Positions 58,349 to 64,000 of a stretch of 64,000 nt of DNA are shown one piece after another; within the stretch, counting starts at the first letter, position 1; each line of letters opens with the position of its first letter. The stretch lies in NCBI RefSeq assembly GCF_002904295.1, contig NZ_PPHG01000073.1:1-64000 (forward strand). Direction: 5' to 3'. The stretch is from Amycolatopsis sp. CA-128772. Lineage in GTDB: Bacteria > Actinomycetota > Actinomycetes > Mycobacteriales > Pseudonocardiaceae. The notes under the pieces were generated by a model. It was not told where the DNA came from. It searched no databases and saw nothing but the letters and a program-made list of their open reading frames with translations. The position numbers and the translations under genes were made by a program.

Positions 58349-58465
58349 GGGGCCCGCGCTTGCCCGTCGCACGGCGCGACCGGCCCGGTCTTCACCCGGG
58401 GCACCCCACCGCGGTAGGAGGGTTGCCGGCCAGCAAGCCGGGGCTTCGCGCTGGCACTCATGACC
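58349..58465 (-). ncRNA. SAM-IV riboswitch
   Basis: On the minus strand the leader of the PLP gene shows the full SAM-IV consensus. GGTCATGAGTGCCAGCG lies at the 5' end (from 58465), then CCCCGGCTTGCTGGCCGGCA, ACCCTCC, CCGCGGTGGGGTGCCCCGGG and GTGAAGACC closing P1. A variable hairpin and the 3' GGCAAGCGCGGG pseudoknot segment follow. These match the mycobacterial SAM-IV RNA closely. It binds S-adenosylmethionine and normally lowers expression. GGGGTGCC (58400-58407) is complementary to GGCACCCC beside the ribosome site (58313-58320), which may be the switch. Confidence 0.93.
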
Positions 58466-58543
58466 TGGTTCGAAAGGTAACCGAAAGGGCGCCCGGCGGC
58501 CAACCCCCGTCGCACATTCTGAGACGCCGGTCACAGAGCGTGC

Positions 58544-60022
58544 TCAGAGCCCGGACTCGCCCCGCCAGCGGGCCAGGCGCCCGGCCCGGTCGACCGCGCG
58601 TAGCCGGCGTTCGACGGCGTCGCGGACGGCGCTGGTCGTCACGACCAGCAACTGGTCGTTCTCCTGCAGCCGGCTGGTCTTCTGCGGCGTGAAACCGGCG
58701 CCGGCGCGCACGACCAGGCTGATCGTCGCCCCGACCGGCAGGCGCAGCTCGGACAGGTACACGCCGTGCAGCTTCGACCCCGGCTGGATCCGGACCTGCA
58801 GCAGCTCGGCGCCCAGCTCGTCCAGCGGCGCGGAGTCGACCTCGATCTCGTGCGCCTCGGACTTCTTGGCCAGCCCGAGCTTGCGCGCGAGCGGCCCGAG
58901 CGTCGCCCCCTGCACCAGCGTCAGCACGATGACCAGCACGAACACCGCGTCGACCAGCCGCTGCGCGCCCGGCAGGCCCTGCGAGAGCGGGATCATGGCG
59001 AGCACGATCGGCACGGCCCCGCGCAGCCCGGCCCACGACAGGAACGCCTGGTCCCGCCACGGCAGCCGGAACGGGAGCATGGACAGCACGACGGAGATCG
59101 GCCGCGCCAGCAACAGCACGACGGCCCCGGCGACCAGACCCGGCACGATCGCGTCGAGCAGCCGGCCCGGCGAGGCGAACAGGCCGAGCAGCACGAACAG
59201 CCCGATCTGCGCCAGCCAGCCCAGCCCCTCGGCGAACGACAGCGTGTCCGACCGGTGCGGCAGCCGCGAATTGCCGAGCACCAGCGCGGCGACGTAGGTG
59301 GCGAGCAGCCCGGACGCGTGCAGCAGCTGCCCGGACGAATAGGCGACGACGCACACCGCGACCGTGGCGAGCGGGTAGAGGCCGGTGGCCGGCAGCGCGG
59401 CCCGGCGCAGCGCGAGCCCGCCCAGCCAGCCGAAGGCGAGGCCGATGACCAGGCCCGCCCCCAGTTCGTAGACCACCAGCAGCGGCAGCGTCCAGTCCAC
59501 AGTGGTGCCTTCGGCCAGCACCACGACGGCGATGTAGGCGGGCGCGTCGTTGATTCCCGACTCGAGTTCGAGCGCGCCGGTGAGCCGTTTGCCGATGCCG
59601 GCCGTGCGCAGGACGGAGAACACCGCGGCCGCGTCGGTGGACGCGAGCACGGCGCCCCACAGCAGCGCGAGCCGCCAGTCGAGGCCCAGCAGCCAGTGCA
59701 GGGCCGCGCCGGTGACCGCGACGCTCACCACGACGGCCACTGTGGACAGTGCGATGCCGATGCCCAGCGCGGGTTTCACCGCCGACCACCGGGTCGTCAG
59801 CCCCCCTTCGGCGAGGATCATGACGAGGGCGGCGAGCCCGAGTGACTGGGTCAGCTCGGGGTTGTCGAACCGGATGCCGAAGCCGGCTTCGCCGAGCAGC
59901 ACGCCGATCGCGAGGTAGAGCAGCAGCGAGGGGAGGCCGAGCCGGATGGACACGCGCACGGCCAGCACGGAGGCGAGGAGCACGATGCCGCCGACGCCGA
60001 GCAGCACGGGGAGTTGGTCCAT
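58544..60022 (-). CDS. Potassium/proton antiporter, CPA1 type with TrkA-C domain
   Basis: 492 residues. About twelve membrane helices carry the CPA signatures: SLLLYLAIGVLLGEAGFG, STDAAAVFSVLR, and the paired acidic ELESGINDAPAYIAV where N-D binds the cation. Residues 390-480 form a cytosolic TrkA-C/RCK-C ligand domain (LDELGAELLQVRIQPGSK, then LVVTTSAVRDAVERRL). It resembles CvrA/NhaP2 and would export K+ or Na+ for protons. GGAGGAGG precedes the ATG. It is preceded by about 96 nt without other features. Confidence 0.9.
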   Translation of the reverse strand: MDQLPVLLGVGGIVLLASVLAVRVSIRLGLPSLLLYLAIGVLLGEAGFGIRFDNPELTQSLGLAALVMILAEGGLTTRWSAVKPALGIGIALSTVAVVVSVAVTGAALHWLLGLDWRLALLWGAVLASTDAAAVFSVLRTAGIGKRLTGALELESGINDAPAYIAVVVLAEGTTVDWTLPLLVVYELGAGLVIGLAFGWLGGLALRRAALPATGLYPLATVAVCVVAYSSGQLLHASGLLATYVAALVLGNSRLPHRSDTLSFAEGLGWLAQIGLFVLLGLFASPGRLLDAIVPGLVAGAVVLLLARPISVVLSMLPFRLPWRDQAFLSWAGLRGAVPIVLAMIPLSQGLPGAQRLVDAVFVLVIVLTLVQGATLGPLARKLGLAKKSEAHEIEVDSAPLDELGAELLQVRIQPGSKLHGVYLSELRLPVGATISLVVRAGAGFTPQKTSRLQENDQLLVVTTSAVRDAVERRLRAVDRAGRLARWRGESGL

Positions 60023-60118
60023 GCCGCCTCCTCCCGGGTGCCGTGAGGCACTCAGAATAGTGAAGCGGCCGGGTTAACTCGTTCGTGTACCGCTGCCCCG
60101 CGACGGACACCCGGTGTG

Positions 60119-60802
60119 TTAAGGCCGGACCAACGCGGGAAGATCGACGCCCAGGGCGGCGAACGGCTCCCCCGCCGTCGGCAGCACCTTGACCGCGCGG
60201 TGGCCGTCGCGGCTCACCCAGCCGGCCTCGACGGCCCGCTCGAGCAGGGCCGCGGGCAGCGCGCCGGCCAGGTGGTCGCGGCGCTCCGTCCAATCCAGAC
60301 AGTCACGCAGCAGCGGCCGCCGCCCGGCGGCGACCGGCACGCCGAGCTCGCCGAGCACTTCGCGCCCGCGCGGGGTCAGCGTCAGGCCGTCGGCGGTGGC
60401 GACCAGGCCGGTGGCCAGCATGCCGTCGCGGAGCGCGACGCCGAGTTCACCGGCGAGGTGGTCGTAGCAGGTCCGCGCGAACCCGAGCCGCCGCGCCCGC
60501 AGCGACGACTTCAGGCCGGTCACCGGCCGGTGCTCGGCGTGCTGGGCCAGGTGCTCGATCAGCTCGGCCACGCGCGGGTCGGCGATCCGGACGTAGCTGG
60601 CCCGCCCCTGCTTGACCCGGACGACGAACCCGGCGCCGGCCAGCCGCGTGACGTGCTCGCTCGCCGTCGACAGCGCGATCCCGGCGGCCTTCGCGAGCTC
60701 ACCGACGGTCCAGGCCCGCCCGTCGAGCAGCACGAGGCACATGGTGGCCCGGCTCGGATCGGCGAGCACCGCGGCCACCTCGGCCAGCGCGATCGTCTCC
60801 AT
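60119..60802 (-). CDS. ArsR-like regulator with extended C-terminal domain
   Basis: 227 residues. The first 95 form an ArsR winged helix (LAEVAAVLADPSRATMCLVL, then AKAAGIALSTASEHVTRLAGAGFV, AELIEHLAQHAEH). The rest is a helical/winged region (CYDHLAGELGVALRDGML, LTLTPRGREVLGELGV, CLDWTERRDHLAGALP) seen in a distinct actinobacterial group. There are no clear metal-binding cysteines in the DNA-binding domain, so the signal is unknown. It stands alone between the antiporter and the penicillin-binding protein. Confidence 0.85.
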   Translation of the reverse strand: METIALAEVAAVLADPSRATMCLVLLDGRAWTVGELAKAAGIALSTASEHVTRLAGAGFVVRVKQGRASYVRIADPRVAELIEHLAQHAEHRPVTGLKSSLRARRLGFARTCYDHLAGELGVALRDGMLATGLVATADGLTLTPRGREVLGELGVPVAAGRRPLLRDCLDWTERRDHLAGALPAALLERAVEAGWVSRDGHRAVKVLPTAGEPFAALGVDLPALVRP

Positions 60803-60849
60803 GCCCCCACGCTACGACCCCGACACTTCGCCCGCCCCCGAACCGACAA

Positions 60850-60912
60850 GGTCGGCTCGCGCACCCGGACAGTCGGCTCGACCGGCCGACCCCCTGGGTA
60901 CGCGAGCCGACC
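60850..60912 (-). terminator. Terminator of the PBP gene built from the 21-bp repeat family
   Basis: GGTCGGCTCGCG (60850-60861) and CGCGAGCCGACC (60901-60912) are perfect 12-bp arms. A further ACCC/GGGT pairing lies one mismatch inside. The hairpin begins 11 nt after the penicillin-binding protein stop on this strand. The arms are the same GCGAnCCGACC motif found in the array at 5718-5864. Confidence 0.7.
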
Positions 60913-60923
60913 GGCTGGGTACG

Positions 60924-62549
60924 TCAGAGGGCCTTGAGGAACTTGGTGGCCACCTGGACCGCCGGGCCCGAGTCGTTCGAGTTCTCCAGGACCACCGCGA
61001 ACGCCACCGTGCCGCGGTAGCCCACGAACCAGCCGGTGGCTTGCTTGCCGTCGCCGAACTGGGCCGTGCCCGTCTTGCCGTAGACCTCGCCCGCGGCCGC
61101 GGCGGCGTGCCCGGTGCCGCTGGTCACCACCGCGCGCATCAGCTTCCGGACCTGGGCGAGCACCGGCGCCGGGGGCGGCGAGTAGCCCTTGACCACCGTG
61201 GTCTCCCGGTCGCGCCACAGCCTGGGCGTGATCGCCGTGCCGGCCGCCACCGTCGCCGCCATCACCGCGCCGCCGAGGGCGCTGGCCTGGATGCGGCCCT
61301 GGCCGAACCCGTCCTCGACCTGCTCGTCCTTGCTCGCCGCCGGCTCGACCTTCCCCAGCTCGGTGTCGATGCCGGGAACCTCGAAGTCGGCGTTGAGGCC
61401 CAGCTCGTCGGCGGCCTTCTGCAGGCCGTCCGCCGGCAGGGCGAGCGCGAGCTGCCCGAACGTCGTGTTGCAGGAACGCGCGAACGCCGTCTGCAGGTTC
61501 GTCGCGCCCAGCTCGAAGCCCTCGTTCTTGACCGTCCGCGTGCCGATCGTCGCCACTCCCGGGCAGTCGACCGGCGCACCGGCGTTGAGCCCGCTCTGCT
61601 GGATCGCCGCCACCGACGTCGCGATCTTGAACGACGACCCCGGCTCGTACAGGCCGTTGAGGGCCTTCGGCGCGTTCCCGGCGGCCGCGTTCTGCGCGAC
61701 GGCGAGGATGCCGCCCGACCCGGTGTCGAGGGCGACGAGCATCGCCGAGCCCCGGTAGCCGTCCACCGCGGCCTGGGCCGCGTCCTGCGCCGCCAGGCTC
61801 AGGCTCGACACCACCGGCTTTCCGCCGGCGGCGGAGGCCTGCCCGAACAGCGTCTCGACGTTCTTGCCGGCCGCGTCGACGCGGGCGACGGCGAAACCCG
61901 CGCCGGCCGGGGCGGTGACCTGCCCGGTGAGCGCCGTGCGCAGCAGCGGCGCCGGGTTGCCGTCCACCGGCCGGACGCCGCCGGTCCCGTTGATGACCAG
62001 CGGCTTGCCGTCGCGGTCGGCGACCGCGGTGGTGTCCTCCGCAGCCGTGCTGATCACCAGCCGCTGGCCCGCTTCCAGCTTCGGGTGCAGCAGCGACGGG
62101 GCCCAGTGGACCAGCCACTTCCCGCCGCCCTGCGCGAGCTCGAACGGGACGTCGTAGGTCCAGACCCGGCCCGGCTTCAGCGTCCACGACAGGCTGAACG
62201 TGCCGCCCGTCTTCTTCGCTCCGGCCGGCGTCGGCTGCAGGACGGTCAGCTTGGCGGCCACCGACGCCGGGTTCAGCGTGTTGCGCGTGCTGCGCAGGGC
62301 CACCGCCGCGGCCGCGTTGTCGTCGGTCAGCCGGGCGGCCGCGTCGGAGTTGTTCTCGGACAGGTCCTGCAGGTACTCGGTGATCGCCGAGTTCGGGTCG
62401 AGCGCGCCGGGGCTCGCCACGGCCGTCGCCCCGGCGGCCGCCTCCGGCGTCGATCCCCCGCTGTCGAGCAGGAACAGCGCCGCCACGACGATCACGACGA
62501 CCAGCAGCGCGCCGCCGATCAGGATGCCGCGTCTCCGGCCAGGACTCAT
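60924..62549 (-). CDS. Class B penicillin-binding protein with NTF2-like domain
   Basis: 541 residues. One N-terminal membrane helix (LLVVVIVVAALFLLDS) precedes an NTF2/MecA-N-like domain (about 50-160), a dimerisation domain (ending near residue 250) and the transpeptidase domain. The active site has SSFK (Ser nucleophile), SCN and KTGTAQ. The tail GYRGTVAFAVVLENSNDSG is family-typical. It cross-links peptidoglycan outside the membrane and resembles mycobacterial PbpA-like/Rv2864c proteins. ATG at 62549 is preferred over the frame's earlier ATG because GGGAGGGG lies upstream at a workable distance. Confidence 0.92.
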   Translation of the reverse strand: MSPGRRRGILIGGALLVVVIVVAALFLLDSGGSTPEAAAGATAVASPGALDPNSAITEYLQDLSENNSDAAARLTDDNAAAAVALRSTRNTLNPASVAAKLTVLQPTPAGAKKTGGTFSLSWTLKPGRVWTYDVPFELAQGGGKWLVHWAPSLLHPKLEAGQRLVISTAAEDTTAVADRDGKPLVINGTGGVRPVDGNPAPLLRTALTGQVTAPAGAGFAVARVDAAGKNVETLFGQASAAGGKPVVSSLSLAAQDAAQAAVDGYRGSAMLVALDTGSGGILAVAQNAAAGNAPKALNGLYEPGSSFKIATSVAAIQQSGLNAGAPVDCPGVATIGTRTVKNEGFELGATNLQTAFARSCNTTFGQLALALPADGLQKAADELGLNADFEVPGIDTELGKVEPAASKDEQVEDGFGQGRIQASALGGAVMAATVAAGTAITPRLWRDRETTVVKGYSPPPAPVLAQVRKLMRAVVTSGTGHAAAAAGEVYGKTGTAQFGDGKQATGWFVGYRGTVAFAVVLENSNDSGPAVQVATKFLKAL

Positions 62550-62623
62550 TCCGGTTCCCCTCCCCCAAGGAGCCACCCGCGGGTGGCCGGTCGAGTCTGC
62601 ACCCTACCGGCCACCCCGGGCAA

Positions 62624-64000
62624 TCAGGCCTTCACGACCGCCGCGGTCACCTTCGTGCCGTCGCCGACCGTGCCGGCGAAGCCCTCGCCGGCCGGGCCGT
62701 AGGTCACCGACGTGGAGAGGGTCTCCGACGCCAGGAACTCCTGGTGCACCTGCGCCGCCTCGACGACCTCGGCCGGCGCGTCGATGGTCAGCGCGATCCG
62801 GTCGGCGACGTCGAGCCCGGCGTCGCGGCGGGCCTGCTGCACGACCCGGACCAGGTCGCGGACCAGGCCCTCGGCCGCCAGCTCCGGCGTCACCCCGGTG
62901 TCGATCAGCACCAGCCCGGACCCGCCGGGCAGCTCCGCCGCCGCGCCGCCGCCCTTGGCCACCAGCCGCCGTTCGAACTCGCCTTCGCGCAGCGCGACGC
63001 CCGCCGCGACCACGGTGCCGCCCTGGAACGACCAGTCGCCCGCCTTGACCGCCTTGATCACCGTCTGCACGTCCTTGCCCAGCCGCGGCCCGGCGGCGCG
63101 GGCGTTCACCACGACCTCGAACCCGCCGTGCGCGGCGACGTCGGTGGTCAGCTCGACCGCCTTGACGTTCACCTCGTCCCGCAGGATGTCGGCGAACGCG
63201 GAGAGGGGTCCGGCGTCCTCGGCCGCTACGACCAGCGACGACAGCGGCAGCCGCACCCGCAGCTTGTTCGCCTTCCGCAGCGACAGCGCCGACGACGCCA
63301 CCTGCCGCACCCGGTCCATCGCGGTGACCAGCGCCGCGTCGGCGGGCAGGTCGTTCGCGTTCGGCCAGTCGGTCAGGTGCACCGAACGGCCGCCGGTGAG
63401 GCCGCGCCAGACGACCTCGGTGGTCAGTGGCAGCAGCGGCGCCGCCACCCGCGACGTCACCTCCAGCACGGTGTGCAGCGTGTCGATGGCGTCCTGGTCA
63501 CCGGCCCAGAAGCGGTCCCGCGAGCGGCGGACGTACCAGTTCGTCAGCACCTCGAGGAAGTCCCGCACGGTCTGGCAGGCGCCCGCGACGTCGTAGCTGT
63601 CCATCGCGTACTCGACGTCGGTGACCAGCTCGTGCGTCTTCGCCAGGACGTACCGGTCGAGCACGTTCGGCGAATCCGTGCGCCACTTGCCCTCGACGCC
63701 TTCGGCGTTCGCGTACAGCGCGAGGAAGTAGTACGAGTTCCACAGCGGCAGCACGGCCTGGCGGACGGCGTCGCGGATGCCCTTGTCGGTGACGACGAGG
63801 TTGCCGCCGCGCAGGATCGGGCTCGCCATCAGGTACCAGCGCATGGCGTCCGAGCCGTCGCGCTCGAACACCTCGTTGACGTCCGGGTAGTTGCGCAGCG
63901 ACTTGGACATCTTCGCGCCGTCCGAGCCGAGCACGATCCCGTGCGACACGCAGGCGCGGAACGCCGGCCGGTCGAACAGCGCCGTCGCGAGCACGTGCAG
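62624..64000 (-). CDS. ileS: Isoleucyl-tRNA synthetase, 3' part (truncated by the window)
   Basis: About 459 C-terminal residues; the 5' part lies beyond position 64000. The KMSKS loop (DGAKMSKSLRNYPDVNEVF), the anticodon-binding domain (FLEVLTNWYVRRSRDRFW and PLTTEVVWRGLTGG) and the C-terminal region (VNVKAVELTTDV, VVQQARRDAGLDVADRI) mark an IleS of the type with an extended C-terminal helical part. It charges tRNA-Ile. The stop lies 75 nt before the penicillin-binding protein start on the same strand. Confidence 0.95.
   Translation of the reverse strand: MHVLATALFDRPAFRACVSHGIVLGSDGAKMSKSLRNYPDVNEVFERDGSDAMRWYLMASPILRGGNLVVTDKGIRDAVRQAVLPLWNSYYFLALYANAEGVEGKWRTDSPNVLDRYVLAKTHELVTDVEYAMDSYDVAGACQTVRDFLEVLTNWYVRRSRDRFWAGDQDAIDTLHTVLEVTSRVAAPLLPLTTEVVWRGLTGGRSVHLTDWPNANDLPADAALVTAMDRVRQVASSALSLRKANKLRVRLPLSSLVVAAEDAGPLSAFADILRDEVNVKAVELTTDVAAHGGFEVVVNARAAGPRLGKDVQTVIKAVKAGDWSFQGGTVVAAGVALREGEFERRLVAKGGGAAAELPGGSGLVLIDTGVTPELAAEGLVRDLVRVVQQARRDAGLDVADRIALTIDAPAEVVEAAQVHQEFLASETLSTSVTYGPAGEGFAGTVGDGTKVTAAVVKA

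Overview
The window is very GC-rich, densely coded actinobacterial chromosome. Several features suggest a member of the Pseudonocardiales, most like Amycolatopsis: many GTG starts with promoters only a few bases upstream (leaderless style), two luciferase-like (F420-type) oxidoreductases, a DinB protein of the mycothiol-linked kind, a SAM-IV riboswitch, an orphan MT0933-type antitoxin, and gene pairs that overlap by 4 nt. The genus is inferred from gene content only. No tRNA, rRNA, insertion sequence, prophage or CRISPR array was seen.

Layout. 1-6.9 kb: pirin, an alpha/beta hydrolase, a GntR regulator divergent from a ThDP enzyme, a group II PLP decarboxylase, a 21-bp tandem repeat and a PAP2 phosphatase. 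6.9-9.5 kb: an operon of response regulator, sensor kinase and GerMN lipoprotein. 9.5-12.6 kb: an FMN reductase and soxR sharing a SoxR box, a DinB protein, and two adjacent paralogous proteins of unknown function. 12.8-19.5 kb: SDR, DUF6314, recQ, MT0933-like protein, an adenosine-deaminase-like enzyme, and a MoxR ATPase with a VWA protein. 19.6-23.6 kb: aldo/keto reductase, a TetR-LLM operon whose LLM gene seems to start with CTG, and a PucR regulator. 23.7-28 kb: a Tat-exported molybdenum hydroxylase (two subunits), and an ECF sigma factor divergent from a zinc-finger membrane protein. 28-32.5 kb: PadR facing a membrane protein and carotenoid-oxygenase operon, a double DUF427 protein and a ROK regulator.

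32.5-37.1 kb holds the most exotic locus: a 1292-aa protein resembling toxins/cargo of contractile injection systems. It has a proline-rich N-terminus, a large helical trafficking-type region, a basic hinge and a candidate His-Me-finger nuclease tip. A tightly linked 233-aa gene follows, probably its immunity protein. The tip and this gene are visibly less GC-rich than the rest.

37.2-46.9 kb: an oxidase-like gene and a MarR gene whose start codons overlap inside one palindrome, a thioesterase with its operator, ArsR/beta-phosphoglucomutase/GH65 phosphorylase, a Ppx/GppA phosphatase, a class F sortase-like protein with Ser at the catalytic Cys position, an LLM oxidoreductase and fumarylacetoacetase. 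46.9-53.6 kb is a single 2208-codon gene made of four complete DUF885 metallopeptidase-like units. 53.7-64 kb: a protein with seven 10-residue repeats, rluD-lspA, a PLP enzyme under a SAM-IV riboswitch, a K+/H+ antiporter, an ArsR-type regulator, a penicillin-binding protein and the 3' part of ileS.

Regulation is unusually legible here. Palindromic operators lie next to the GntR, SoxR, TetR, PucR, PadR and MarR genes, and strong GC hairpins end several operons.
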